From contig CAZPZZ010000013.1 of the NCBI GenBank assembly GCA_964591245.1, positions 1 through 47,273 on the forward strand: a stretch of DNA of 47,273 nt, written 5' to 3'. The stretch's first letter is position 1. The number at the start of each line of letters is the position of its first letter. The notes under the pieces were generated by a model that ran no database searches, was not told the DNA's origin, and was given only the letters and a program-made list of their open reading frames with translations. A program made the position numbers and the translations under genes. Positions 25,034 through 34,819 of this stretch are shown here, piece by piece. The DNA comes from CAZPZZ01 sp964591245 (GTDB taxonomy: Bacteria; Acidobacteriota; Vicinamibacteria; Vicinamibacterales; UBA8438).

Positions 25034-27826
25034 ATGCAAGTCAAAGCTTGGTTTGTAACCATGTGGTTTATCACGGCGGGCATTGCGGGTGCACAGACAC
25101 CTGTCGCCCCTCCGAATCAGGAATCTGGCCGCAGCATGGTCGAAGCTCTTGCTCAATTTCGCTTCGATCAGCTCGGGCATCCGCAGATACAGAGCGACTC
25201 CATCAAGCCCGTACGCGCGCCCGCCGACAGGCCGCACCGGCTGCTGATTGTCCCGGTACGTTTCGCCGACACAGGTTACGACCGCTTTGCCGGAGACCCC
25301 GCCCAAGACGACCGAAATCGTACCTATTTTCAAGAACTGCTCTTTGCGGGAGGTCCCGAGAATCCTGCGCCTGGCACGCTGTCTCACTACTACCGACACC
25401 AGTCGCGCGGGCGCTACAACGTCACCGGCGATATTTTCCCTGTCGTCGAACTTGAGCACCCGCTTCACCACTACGGCCGTCCCATCCAGAACTCTGACGG
25501 AAGCTGGCGTAACGACGAGCGTGTCACGGAACTCGTGCACGACGCCCTCCAAGCCGCCTACAGCACGCGTCCCGATTTTCCGTGGCGCGATTACGACCTG
25601 TGGGACCCACAAGACTTCGACGACGATGGGAACCGGGACGAGCCAGATGGCTACCTGGATCACTTCATTCTCATCGTTGCCGGCAAGGGCCAATCTTCGT
25701 GCCATGGACTGTACAAACTCAACGAGAAGCTCACCACCAACGCCCCCACCGATGCTTTCTTCGCTCTGGACGAGGCCGAGCGCGCCTGCGCAGATCGCAT
25801 CTGGCCCCACCGCTTCGCGCTAAGCCAGAACCTGGACAGCGGACCAGTGGTGAATGGCCGGATGAATGTGCAGGGTGGGCTCGACATCGGCAACGGCATG
25901 TGGGTGCTGGATTACAACATGCAGTCCGAGTACACGGAACCTTCCACATTCATCCACGAATTTGGTCATTCCCTGGGACTCCCGGACATCTACGCACGCG
26001 CAACCAACAACTCCACGGCGGCCTGGGAGGCGATGTCAAGCACGGCATCACCGGAGCCGCAAGAATTGAGTGCCTGGTCGCGCACCGTCCTCGGCTGGCT
26101 CGAACCGTGCGTCATCCGACCCAACGGGTGGGGCGGTGAGCCCAGCGGTTCCCTCCACTTGAAGATGATGAATGACTGGAGCGGCAAGACCGGATATACC
26201 GCGAACGAAGGACTCTGTGAAGCCGCAATGGTTGTTCTCCCACCCAAGTTCCGTGACATCGAGATGGGACCGCTGGGCTCAGCGCAAGGGACACAAGCTG
26301 CCTACTCGGGACAGGGCAATAGCATGAATCGAACCCTCGCCCGGTCATTCGATCTCCGAGACGTACCGACAAACGAACCCATACTGCTACACCTCGACTC
26401 CTGGTTCGTGATCGAAGCCGAGTGGGACTATCTCTACGTCGAGGTCGCAGGACCCAACGAACCATTCCAACGCATCTTGCCGGTCGACAAAGATGATGTT
26501 GGCGATACACGGAGCGTGATGCCAAGTGGTAAAGGTCACGAAGGGGAAGGATCCCTACCCGGCTTCACCGGACGAAGCGGAGACCTCGACGGTGATGGGA
26601 AGGTAGAGATCGCTCCTAACTGTGATCCCAGCCTCGAACGCACACTGGCCGAAGACCGGGTGGGTAGCGCCGAGACCGATCCCTGTGAGGCCGCACAATG
26701 GGTCACGGCCCGCTTCGACTTGAGTGAGTATCGGGGGCGGGAGGTCACGGTACGATTCACCTATTTCACCGATATGGCAGCCGTAGAAGATGGGGCCCTC
26801 CTCGACAACATCCAGATTCCGGCCATCGCCTTCCACGAAGACTTCGAAGGTGCGGACCTCGACGGCTGGACAGCACAGGGATTCACCCTCTCATCCGGTC
26901 AACACCATCTCGCTGTACCCCATTTCTATTTGCTGGAGTACCGAGATCCCTACCGCGCACTCGATGCAGTCAAGAACTACGACCAGGCGCTCTCGCACCC
27001 CGGCTTCATGTTTTTCCCGGATCAAGACGGAACGATGTCGGCGTTTAACGTCAACTACCGTCCCGGAGTCGTGATGTGGTACTACAACGGCGAGTATCTC
27101 TGGAGCCAAAACGAGCCAGCCGAAACCGGACCGGGACGGGGCTTTCTCCTTGTCGTCGATTCCACCCCGCAGGAATTTTCGCTGCCCGCACTCCCCGATC
27201 GGTATTACCAGACCACCGACGCCTGGACGCACTGGGCGTTCGATGACACGGCGCAATCGCTCTTGCGGGATGGCTTCGTCGATACCATGTGCTTCCAGCG
27301 GCGCCCCGACTACTACTCCGCCGATGTCGCATCGGAAGATGTCAGACGCTGCACCGAGTACTTGGTAGACGGTCGCCCTCCAATAGAACACCTCAGCTGG
27401 AACGACCGTACCTTGATGTACGGCTACACCCTCATCAATGAGTTTCTTCCAGGTCCTGAACGCCGGTCACGTAAATCCGCCAACAGCCTCTTCGACCTCC
27501 GCATTCGAAACGGCAACACCGAATACCGACTCTACGACCGGGTCTTGCGTGGTCTTCATTCGGCAGACGCCCCCTTCGCGCTGGCCGAATTCTCCAATGG
27601 AATCGAACTCTATCGCGCGCAAGACGGCGTCATGACTCGACAGTCGGCGACACCCTTTGCGCCGGTCCGCGAATTCACCGACGCACGGCCAAATCGTTAC
27701 CAGAGCCCTCACCTCCCATTCGGGGGCGCCGACATTCCAGAGACGGGATTCAGCTATACCCTCGAAACGCCAGGACCAGATGCCCCCGCAGGCAGCATCG
27801 TACGCGTCGAATTCCTGTGGCGCTGA
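25034..27826 (+). CDS. Exported M6-family metalloprotease (immune inhibitor A-like)
   Basis: 930 aa from ATG 25034 (a GTG at 25028 is the alternative). Residues 1-20 form a signal peptide ending GIAGA. The M6 catalytic domain has SHYYRHQSRGRYNVTG and the zinc motif HEFGHSLGLPD (two His, Glu, third ligand downstream). A long C-terminal half with WDYLYVEV, GREVTVRFTYFTD and DGALLDNIQI matches the jelly-roll-like domains of immune inhibitor A. It should be secreted or periplasmic and degrade proteins. Cys residues are frequent, which suggests disulfides. Divergent from the S9 peptidase, so the two may share a protein-scavenging role. Confidence 0.92.
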   Translation: MQVKAWFVTMWFITAGIAGAQTPVAPPNQESGRSMVEALAQFRFDQLGHPQIQSDSIKPVRAPADRPHRLLIVPVRFADTGYDRFAGDPAQDDRNRTYFQELLFAGGPENPAPGTLSHYYRHQSRGRYNVTGDIFPVVELEHPLHHYGRPIQNSDGSWRNDERVTELVHDALQAAYSTRPDFPWRDYDLWDPQDFDDDGNRDEPDGYLDHFILIVAGKGQSSCHGLYKLNEKLTTNAPTDAFFALDEAERACADRIWPHRFALSQNLDSGPVVNGRMNVQGGLDIGNGMWVLDYNMQSEYTEPSTFIHEFGHSLGLPDIYARATNNSTAAWEAMSSTASPEPQELSAWSRTVLGWLEPCVIRPNGWGGEPSGSLHLKMMNDWSGKTGYTANEGLCEAAMVVLPPKFRDIEMGPLGSAQGTQAAYSGQGNSMNRTLARSFDLRDVPTNEPILLHLDSWFVIEAEWDYLYVEVAGPNEPFQRILPVDKDDVGDTRSVMPSGKGHEGEGSLPGFTGRSGDLDGDGKVEIAPNCDPSLERTLAEDRVGSAETDPCEAAQWVTARFDLSEYRGREVTVRFTYFTDMAAVEDGALLDNIQIPAIAFHEDFEGADLDGWTAQGFTLSSGQHHLAVPHFYLLEYRDPYRALDAVKNYDQALSHPGFMFFPDQDGTMSAFNVNYRPGVVMWYYNGEYLWSQNEPAETGPGRGFLLVVDSTPQEFSLPALPDRYYQTTDAWTHWAFDDTAQSLLRDGFVDTMCFQRRPDYYSADVASEDVRRCTEYLVDGRPPIEHLSWNDRTLMYGYTLINEFLPGPERRSRKSANSLFDLRIRNGNTEYRLYDRVLRGLHSADAPFALAEFSNGIELYRAQDGVMTRQSATPFAPVREFTDARPNRYQSPHLPFGGADIPETGFSYTLETPGPDAPAGSIVRVEFLWR

Positions 27827-27924
27827 TGACTCGAGCGAGCGAGCGGCATACACACCGTTTCTCTAGAATCGCAAAGGCTCAGACGTCATGACCACGCGCA
27901 TTCGCCAACCTCTGCGCAACGACA

Positions 27925-28791
27925 ATGCGTAGTGTTCGGATGGGAATTCGGTCCGGACTCCTGCTACTTACGCTTTGCCTCGCATGGCCGGCGAGCGCAC
28001 AGGAACGCGACACGCCTCATCGGATGGTGACGCGCCTGCAGCAAGGAGTGCCAGCCATCGGTACGTTCGGCGATACCCCTAAAAACGGTCTCGACTTCGT
28101 GGTCATTGATTATCAGTATCGGCCGCTGAATTTCGAAGACCTGGCGCGGGCACTGATCTCGCTCCGCAATGAGGCCAGCACGCCCGGCCTGACCCCGATC
28201 GTCCGGATTCCCCGGAACAATCGAGACGCACCGGCGTCCGTCGTCGACCAGGTCCTGGACCTGGGGGTCTCCGGCATCATGTTTCCAGACATTGAAACGC
28301 CGGAACAGGCCCTCATGGCGGTGGGCACGATGCGTTTCACAGAGGCTCTTCCCACGTCGGCAACCACACCGGTCGGCCAACGGGACGCCGACGTAGGCCG
28401 TGCACCAGCCTCCTGGGGCATGGGCGACCGCGAATACCGCACACACGCCGACCTCTGGCCACTCAACCCCAATGGTCGGTTGGTCGCGCTGCTCCAGGTC
28501 GAATCGCAAGCCGGAATCGAACGGCTTGATGAAATCTTGGCTGTGCCCGGAGTCGGGGCAATCTTCCTGGGCCCTTTCGATCTGGCAACATCACTGGGAG
28601 AAGAACGACCCGACGCCCCCCGGGTAGAAACATTCATTCAGTCGGTGCTTCAAAGCTGTCTTCGCGCCAACATCTCCTGTGGATATCCGATCGTGGCCAC
28701 AACTCGCGCCGACGCTGAACGCGAAACCCGTCGCCGGCTCAGCGAAGGATTCATGATCCTGGCCGTGATGGTCACCACACCGCGAGAGTAG
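27925..28791 (+). CDS. Exported HpcH/HpaI aldolase-like protein lacking the catalytic His
   Basis: 288 aa with a Sec signal peptide (LLLLTLCLAWPASAQ), unusual for an enzyme family that normally works in the cytoplasm. The TIM-barrel pattern of class II HpcH/HpaI aldolases is clear: DFVVIDYQYRPLNFED, PIVRIPRNNR, GVSGIMFPDIETPEQA, QVESQAGIERLDEIL, GAIFLGPFDLATSLG. The metal ligands (Glu in VES, Asp in GPFDL) and the substrate Arg are kept. The D-G-E-H segment that supplies the catalytic His in E. coli HpaI reads D-Y-Q-Y here, so normal retro-aldol chemistry may be lost or changed. Starts at 27925 or 27940 both lack a good ribosome binding site. It follows the M6 protease gene by 98 nt. Function unknown. 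Confidence 0.85.
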   Translation: MRSVRMGIRSGLLLLTLCLAWPASAQERDTPHRMVTRLQQGVPAIGTFGDTPKNGLDFVVIDYQYRPLNFEDLARALISLRNEASTPGLTPIVRIPRNNRDAPASVVDQVLDLGVSGIMFPDIETPEQALMAVGTMRFTEALPTSATTPVGQRDADVGRAPASWGMGDREYRTHADLWPLNPNGRLVALLQVESQAGIERLDEILAVPGVGAIFLGPFDLATSLGEERPDAPRVETFIQSVLQSCLRANISCGYPIVATTRADAERETRRRLSEGFMILAVMVTTPRE

Positions 28792-28959
28792 ACGACCGTC
28801 CACCGCCGCCTCACACACCGTCTGCCGATTCACGTTTCGGACCCGGCTTGTCCCCCCCCTGCAATCCGCACGGCACTGTCTCGGCGAGAGGCAGTTCGCA
28901 AGATTCGCGACTGCGGTCAGGCATACGGCTCGCTGGGAGGGGACGAGCCCTCATGAGGT
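28792..28959. terminator. Convergent intergenic region with weak hairpins
   Basis: Two stem-loops lie between converging genes: GCAGT/ACTGC with inner CGC/GCG (28891-28914), and GGCTCG/CGAGCC (28927-28949). Neither is followed by a T-run. They may end transcripts from both sides. Confidence 0.35.
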
Positions 28960-29187
28960 TCAGTACAGCACATGCTCACCGTAGGCGGGCATCCCAAATT
29001 CGCCCGTAATGGACATCTCGACGCCACTGACTTCCTGGACACCCGGAAAGGCCACAGGTGTAAGCCGACCCTCGATAATCATGGACAAGTCGAATTCGAC
29101 TCCGCCCACTACCGCGTCCAGTTGCGCGTCCGCCATGGCCGCGTCATCAGTGTGCTGCTCTTCGGTCATCAACTCTCGGGTCATCAT
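28960..29187 (-). CDS. 75-aa peptide with double-glycine leader motif (candidate RiPP or bacteriocin-type precursor)
   Basis: ATG 29187 is supported by AAGGA 9 nt upstream, giving 75 aa; the open frame continues upstream without a better start. Residues 1-29 are acidic and helical in character and end MADAQLDAVVGG, the pattern at which double-glycine leaders are cut by C39-type peptidase/ABC exporters. The presumed 46-residue core starts VEFDLSMI and contains no Cys and few Ser/Thr, so lanthipeptide-type rings are not possible and few sites for modification exist. No modification enzyme, C39 peptidase or exporter lies within the window, so it is an orphan. It could also be a small protein whose GG is accidental. 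It is divergent from triplet B (267 nt between start codons). Confidence 0.62.
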   Translation of the reverse strand: MMTRELMTEEQHTDDAAMADAQLDAVVGGVEFDLSMIIEGRLTPVAFPGVQEVSGVEMSITGEFGMPAYGEHVLY

Positions 29188-29454
29188 TGTCTCTATTCCT
29201 TGGTCTGAGTGTGCCCGCGGGTCATCCGCGGTCGATGTTGCCAGTGTAGGTGCCACCACTAAGGACACACCATGCCGCACCGCACAGAAACTCCGTGACT
29301 CAGATCACACACGACAACATCGCTCCACGACGCCGGTGCAACGACAAATCGCACCCTGTATGGAAGCACGTAGGTATTTGCCCAACCGGGTAGTAGAATT
29401 ACCGTACTCCGTGTTGTTGATTGTCGACCTCCGGACAAGGCTCCGCCGGGAGAG

Positions 29455-31962
29455 ATGATGCCTATGAACCGCGATTACGCGACAATGCCGATGGCATTGG
29501 CCGTGTGTGTTCTCGCGATCGGATCGTTGGCGATCTGGGGTGGTGATCCGCTCCACGCCGCAGCTCAACAAGACTCCAGGGCGCACTCTACAGCACGCCC
29601 CCCCGCACCTGCGAAGGAGGAAATGGCCTCCGAGGACGCACAGACGGTTCTCCGCCGCTACTGCGTCACATGCCACAACGCCAACCTACAGACTGCGGGT
29701 CTGTCATTAGACGCATTGGACATCGCGCGCGTCGGGGACCACGCCGAGACATGGGAAAAAGTCGTGCGCAAATTGCGCACCGGAACCATGCCGCCGGTGG
29801 GACGTCCACGACCAGATCGAACCACCTACACGGCACTCGCCTCGATGCTGGAAACATCGCTCGACCGAGCCATCACGATGAATCCGACGGCCGGTCGCAC
29901 GACAGTTCACCGCCTCAACCGCCGAGAATATGCCAACGCGGTACAGGAACTCCTCGCGCTGGACGTGAATACCGACACGCTCTTGCCACCCGATAATTCT
30001 GATCTGGGATTCGACAACATGGCGGACATCCTGTCGGTCTCTCCTGCCTTGCTCGACCGCTACATCTTTGCCGCGCGAAAGATCGGCCGTCTGGCGATTG
30101 GCGACCCCACGATCGAGCCCACGACCGAGGTCTACGCCGTTCCCAAGATGCGGTTTCAAGATCACCGCATGAGTGAAGACCTGCCTTTTGGCTCACGGGG
30201 AGGTACCGCCATCCGGCATGATTTTCCACTCGATGCCGAGTACGAGATCACCATCAGGCTTCAGCGGCAGCTCTACGACTACGTCCGTGGGCTCCAGAAC
30301 GAGCAACAACTGGAGGTCCGCGTAGGCGGCGAGCGCGTTGCCATGTTTAGGGTCGGGGGAGCACCTGGAACCCCGCCGCCCCGGACCTTCGCAGGTGCCG
30401 TCCTGGGTGACCGAGCATGGGAAGAGTACGCATTGCATGCTGACGACCACCTGAAGGTTCGTCTTCCCGTTTCGGCTGGCCCGCAGGTCGTCGGTGTCTC
30501 ATTCATCCAGGCACGATCCGAACGGGATGGTGTGGCCCAACCACGGGCCACCGGTAAAGTGCTGGCGATTGCCGAACGCTGGAGTTCCACCTCGGAGGCT
30601 CCAGAGGCGGCGGTCGATCAGGTCAGCATCTCGGGCCCCTTCAACGCGGTCGGCCCGGGCAACACACCGAGTCGGGAGCGTCTATTTTCCTGTCACCCAA
30701 CGCGTGGAATGGAGGCCGAGCTCTGCGCCAGAGAGATCCTGGCGACACTGGCTCGCCGTGCGTTTCGCCGACCGGTAACGCCGGCAGATATAGCCACACT
30801 CCTGCCGTTCTACGAGGCCGGGCATGAGGCCGGTGGTTTTGAAACCGGTATCCAGCGAAGTCTCGAAAGTATCCTCGTCGATCCAGAATTTCTCTTTCGG
30901 ATCGAGCGCGAACCAGATACCCCTGCCGCAGCGACATACCGCATTGGCAATCTCGAGCTGGCCTCACGCCTATCATTCTTTCTCTGGAGCAGTATTCCCG
31001 ACGATGAATTACTCGACCTCGCAGAGCGTGGAGTACTCAGCACCCCAGAGACGCTCGAGCGACAGGTGCGCCGTATGCTTGCGGACAGGCGCGCCAAAGC
31101 GCTGGTGGATGGCTTCGCCATGCAGTGGCTGGCCCTCGGAACCTTGGCAAACGTCGGTCCGACGCCGGAATTGTTCCCAAACTTCGACGACAGCTTGCGT
31201 GAAGCCTTTCAGCGCGAAACAGAGCTTTTTGTTGAAAGCCAGATCCGCGAAGATCACAGCATTCTGGATCTCATCCGAACCAACGAGACGTTCGTCAATG
31301 AGCGTCTTGCCGAGCACTATGGAATTTCAAATGTCTACGGCAGTCGATTTCGCCGAGTGACCGTCGATGACGGCTCGCGAGGTGGACTCCTCGGACAGGG
31401 CAGCATTCTCACCGTCACCTCCTATCCGACACGGACTTCTCCCGTCCTGCGAGGACACTGGCTTCTGGACCGTATTCTCGGAGCGCCCCCTCCACCACCA
31501 CCTCCGGATGTGCCGGCATTGCCAGATCGGGGCAAAGGTGGCCGACCCGCATCCGTACGTGAACGGCTGGAGCAGCATCGAGATAATCCGGTGTGTGCAG
31601 CGTGTCACGCGCCCATGGACCCGCTGGGCTTCGCGCTGGAACACTTTGATGCAATCGGGCAATGGCGCACGACCGGAGAAGCGGGAGATTCCATTGACGC
31701 CTCCGGGGTCTTTCCGGATGGTACCCAGTTTCAAGGCCTGGCCGGACTCAAAGCCGTCGTGCTCCGTAATCCCGAGCAGTTTGTTAGAACCGTAACAGAG
31801 AAACTCACAACATATGCGCTGGGTCGTGGGTTGGAGTACTACGACATGCCGGCCATCCGCCAGATCATCCAAGAAGCGTCACGAGACGAGTATCGTTGGT
31901 CGTCGCTCGTGCTCGGAATTGTCGAGAGTCTGCCATTTCAGATGCGGAGCTCAGAATCATGA
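29455..31962 (+). CDS. Exported DUF1592-family planctomycete-type cytochrome (triplet B)
   Basis: 835 aa from ATG 29455; starts at 29458 or 29464 are equally compatible with GGGAGAG upstream. A signal peptide (MALAVCVLAIGSLAIWGG) is followed by the cytochrome domain with CVTCH at residues 70-74, DUF1587 (VHRLNRREYANAVQELLALD), DUF1595 (RRAFRRPVTPADIATLLPF), DUF1592 (ASRLSFFLWSSIPDDELLDL), DUF1588 (GGLLGQGSILTVTSYPTRTS), a proline hinge, CAACH at 714-718, and DUF1585 (VTEKLTTYALGRGLEYYDM). It is collinear with the protein at 10866-13418. Its stop overlaps the start of the DUF1552 gene (ATGA), so the two are translationally coupled. Function unknown. Confidence 0.93.
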   Translation: MMPMNRDYATMPMALAVCVLAIGSLAIWGGDPLHAAAQQDSRAHSTARPPAPAKEEMASEDAQTVLRRYCVTCHNANLQTAGLSLDALDIARVGDHAETWEKVVRKLRTGTMPPVGRPRPDRTTYTALASMLETSLDRAITMNPTAGRTTVHRLNRREYANAVQELLALDVNTDTLLPPDNSDLGFDNMADILSVSPALLDRYIFAARKIGRLAIGDPTIEPTTEVYAVPKMRFQDHRMSEDLPFGSRGGTAIRHDFPLDAEYEITIRLQRQLYDYVRGLQNEQQLEVRVGGERVAMFRVGGAPGTPPPRTFAGAVLGDRAWEEYALHADDHLKVRLPVSAGPQVVGVSFIQARSERDGVAQPRATGKVLAIAERWSSTSEAPEAAVDQVSISGPFNAVGPGNTPSRERLFSCHPTRGMEAELCAREILATLARRAFRRPVTPADIATLLPFYEAGHEAGGFETGIQRSLESILVDPEFLFRIEREPDTPAAATYRIGNLELASRLSFFLWSSIPDDELLDLAERGVLSTPETLERQVRRMLADRRAKALVDGFAMQWLALGTLANVGPTPELFPNFDDSLREAFQRETELFVESQIREDHSILDLIRTNETFVNERLAEHYGISNVYGSRFRRVTVDDGSRGGLLGQGSILTVTSYPTRTSPVLRGHWLLDRILGAPPPPPPPDVPALPDRGKGGRPASVRERLEQHRDNPVCAACHAPMDPLGFALEHFDAIGQWRTTGEAGDSIDASGVFPDGTQFQGLAGLKAVVLRNPEQFVRTVTEKLTTYALGRGLEYYDMPAIRQIIQEASRDEYRWSSLVLGIVESLPFQMRSSES

Positions 31963-33293
31963 TCATCACAAAGAGAGCTATTCCACGGCGCACAGTACTC
32001 CGGGGCGTTGGAGCCACTGTGGCGTTGCCCTTACTGGACAGCATGGTCCCCGCCCTGACTGCAGCGAGCAGCACCGTGGCAATCTCGACACAACGGCTCG
32101 GTGTCATCTACGTACCGAATGGCATCGTCATGGATCAGTGGACACCGGCCACCACTGGCGCCCGCTTCGAATTGACGCCGATCCTGCAACCCCTTGCACG
32201 GTTTCGGGACCAGCTCCTCGTCATCTCCGGACTCAGTAACAAAGGGCACGACAACATCCATGAAACCGGTGCCACTAGCTTTCTGACCGGCATGCCGCCG
32301 AAGCGGACGCAGGGCTCAGAGCTCCGGGCTGGCGTGTCCATGGACCAGCTGATCGCGCGAGAATTCGGACAACATACCCAACTTGCGTCGCTGGAACTCG
32401 CCCTGGAATCAGGGAACGACGTCGGCACCTGCGGCGGTGGGTACACCTGTGCCTACACCAATACCATCAGCTGGCGCAGCGCAACCACTCCTCTCCCGAT
32501 GGAAACAAATCCACGGACAGTATTTGAGCGACTGCTCGGGGACGTTGGCGGCACCGATCCTGTGGCACGACTAGCCCGGATCAAACAGAACCGAAGTTTG
32601 CTCGATGCCGTCACAGACAAGGTCGCCCAGCTCCGCCGCGAGCTTGGCACTCGGGATCGCGGGAAACTCAGTGAATATCTCGACGCTGTGCGCGACATCG
32701 AGCGCCGCATCGAAAAGGCCGAGGCACAAGTCCACGAACCTTTACCAGAGATCGCTCCACCACTGGGCATCCCATCCGAATTCGGCGAACACGCGAAACT
32801 CATGTTCGACCTTCAAGTTCTCGCGTATCAGACCGACCTGACGCGAGTCATCAGTTTCATGGTGAGCCGCGAGTACAGCGGCCGCACCTACCCTGAAATC
32901 GGGGTGCCCGAAGCGCACCACCCGACATCACACCACCAGAGCGATCCGGCCAAGCTCGCAAAACTAGCCAAGATCAACACCTTTCACACGACCTTGCTCG
33001 CATACTTCCTCGAGCGGTTGGCCACCACGCCAGACGGTGATGGCTCCCTGCTTGATCACTTGACGCTGCTCTATGGCGGCGGTTTGAGTGATGGCAATTC
33101 CCACTCTTCAGAGAACTTGCCGATCCTGCTCTTAGGGGGAGGCGGAGGCCGCTTGCAGGGAGGACGCCACATTCAGTATCCAGATCCGACCCCGATGTCC
33201 AACCTGCACGTCACCTTGATGGACAAGTTAGGAATCAACGTCGACAACTTCGGGGTAAGCACTGGCACCCTCTCCGCACTGTCGGACGTCTAA
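31959..33293 (+). CDS. DUF1552 protein with Tat-type signal (triplet B)
   Basis: 444 aa. ATG 31959 is chosen because it overlaps the upstream stop as ATGA and begins a Tat-like signal (PRRTVLRGVGATVALPLLDS). The DUF1552 body matches the paralogue at 13437-14759: YVPNGIVMDQW, FLTGMPPKRTQG, SLELALESGNDVGTC, YLDAVRDIERRIEKAE, FMVSREYSGRTYPEIGV, LLYGGGLSDGNSHSS. The stop TAA shares its last base with the ATG of the ankyrin gene (TAATG). Exported, role unknown, presumably in a complex with the DUF1592 cytochrome. Confidence 0.92.
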   Translation: MIITKRAIPRRTVLRGVGATVALPLLDSMVPALTAASSTVAISTQRLGVIYVPNGIVMDQWTPATTGARFELTPILQPLARFRDQLLVISGLSNKGHDNIHETGATSFLTGMPPKRTQGSELRAGVSMDQLIAREFGQHTQLASLELALESGNDVGTCGGGYTCAYTNTISWRSATTPLPMETNPRTVFERLLGDVGGTDPVARLARIKQNRSLLDAVTDKVAQLRRELGTRDRGKLSEYLDAVRDIERRIEKAEAQVHEPLPEIAPPLGIPSEFGEHAKLMFDLQVLAYQTDLTRVISFMVSREYSGRTYPEIGVPEAHHPTSHHQSDPAKLAKLAKINTFHTTLLAYFLERLATTPDGDGSLLDHLTLLYGGGLSDGNSHSSENLPILLLGGGGGRLQGGRHIQYPDPTPMSNLHVTLMDKLGINVDNFGVSTGTLSALSDV

Positions 33294-34819
33294 TGCGTGG
33301 GCTCACACGGCCGTTCGTCATCGCACTCATCGGCACTTTACCGTTGTGGTGCCCCGGCGTTACGTCAGCACAGTCGTCCGAACTGCAGCTCCGCGATGCG
33401 GTGAGGAATCGAGACGAGGCGACAATTCGTAGCCTGTTGGATGCGCAGGTTGACATCAACGCGCCCCAACCCGATGGCGCCACGGCACTACACTGGGCGG
33501 TGTATCTGAACGATGTCAAAACGACAACGCAGTTATTACAGGCCGGTGCCATACCCGACGTAGTCAATGAACTCGGCGTCACTCCACTCTATCTCGCCTG
33601 TGAGAATGGCAACGGGGTGATAGTGCAGATGCTGCTCGCGGCGGGAGCGACACCGCATGCCGTACTCCCCAGTGGCGAGACCCTCCTCATGACTGCGGCA
33701 CGATCCGGAAACGTCCAGGCCGCCCAGGCCCTCGTGACGCACGGGGCAAATCTCCAGGCCCGGGAGAACACTGAAGAACAAACCGCGCTGATGTGGGCGG
33801 TATCACAGGGTCATGGAGCGGTGGTGGATCTTCTCGTCGACGCGGGTGCCGATGTGCACGCCCGATCGCGGACACGCCCGGTCGTAACCGCCCGATCTGC
33901 CGCAACGCGGCGGCCAGGTGCCGTGGTGGTGGTCGAAGAAGGCGGCTACACCCCCCTGCTCTTCGCAGCGCGGCAAGGCCAGCTGCGATCAGCCCAGATA
34001 CTGCTAGCCGCGGGGGCACCGGCGAATGACACGGCGCCAGACGGCACCAGCGCACTGGTCGTGGCGGCACACAGCGGCCATGGCACACTGGCCAGATTGC
34101 TCCTGCAGCACGGGGCCGATGCCAACTCGGCGGGCGCCGGCTATACCCCGCTGCTCGCCGCGATACTGCGGGGCGATCTCGACCTGGTCCGCGCCCTACT
34201 TGCGTACGGTGCCAACCCCAACACGTCACTCCAACAAGGCACACGCCACGCGCGCCAGGGCAAACTATGGACATTGGATCTACGATGGGTTGGCGCAACA
34301 CCGCTCCTGCTCGCCGCGAAACTGGGGCTGGCCGACATCATGCGTGAACTCGCCGCCTCTGGTGCAGACCTGGGAACCCATCTCGACGGAGTAACACCGC
34401 TGATGGCCGCCGCCGGCATGCTGACCCGTGGATTTGGCCGAGCCGGCACCGACCGTTGGGGACGCGAAATGGATTCCGCCGAAATGGAGCTTGCGTTGCG
34501 GCAGGATCCGGACCAACGTCCGGTCATGAACAGCGGGATTGACGCCATACAGGTAGCCGTAGAACTCGGTGCCGAGATCAACGCCGTCAACCGCGACGGT
34601 GACACCGCACTCCACCTTGCGGCATTCCACGGATTCCAAAGCGTCGTAGAATTCCTCGTCAGCCAAGGCGCCAGCCTCGACATCGAGAACGCACGCGGAG
34701 AAACACCGCTAGAACGCGCCCTGAGACCCCGGGCCCCCGCCCGGCTATCGCTGAGCCTCACCGACTACAGTGACACCCGGATGGCGGATCTACTTCGTGA
34801 GCTCAACACCATCCCCTAG
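33293..34819 (+). CDS. Exported ankyrin-repeat protein (triplet B)
   Basis: 508 aa with a signal peptide ending GVTSAQ. Ankyrin repeats: GATALHWAVYLND, GVTPLYLACENGN, GETLLMTAARSGN, QTALMWAVSQGHG, YTPLLFAARQGQ, SALVVAAHSGHG, YTPLLAAILRGD, ATPLLLAAKLGL, DTALHLAAFHGF, ETPLERAL. Insertions after the fifth and eighth repeats occupy the same places as in the protein at 14763-16217. The start overlaps the upstream stop by one base, so its translation depends on the DUF1552 gene. Probably a periplasmic protein-binding scaffold; the partner is inferred from operon structure only. Confidence 0.93.
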   Translation: MRGLTRPFVIALIGTLPLWCPGVTSAQSSELQLRDAVRNRDEATIRSLLDAQVDINAPQPDGATALHWAVYLNDVKTTTQLLQAGAIPDVVNELGVTPLYLACENGNGVIVQMLLAAGATPHAVLPSGETLLMTAARSGNVQAAQALVTHGANLQARENTEEQTALMWAVSQGHGAVVDLLVDAGADVHARSRTRPVVTARSAATRRPGAVVVVEEGGYTPLLFAARQGQLRSAQILLAAGAPANDTAPDGTSALVVAAHSGHGTLARLLLQHGADANSAGAGYTPLLAAILRGDLDLVRALLAYGANPNTSLQQGTRHARQGKLWTLDLRWVGATPLLLAAKLGLADIMRELAASGADLGTHLDGVTPLMAAAGMLTRGFGRAGTDRWGREMDSAEMELALRQDPDQRPVMNSGIDAIQVAVELGAEINAVNRDGDTALHLAAFHGFQSVVEFLVSQGASLDIENARGETPLERALRPRAPARLSLSLTDYSDTRMADLLRELNTIP

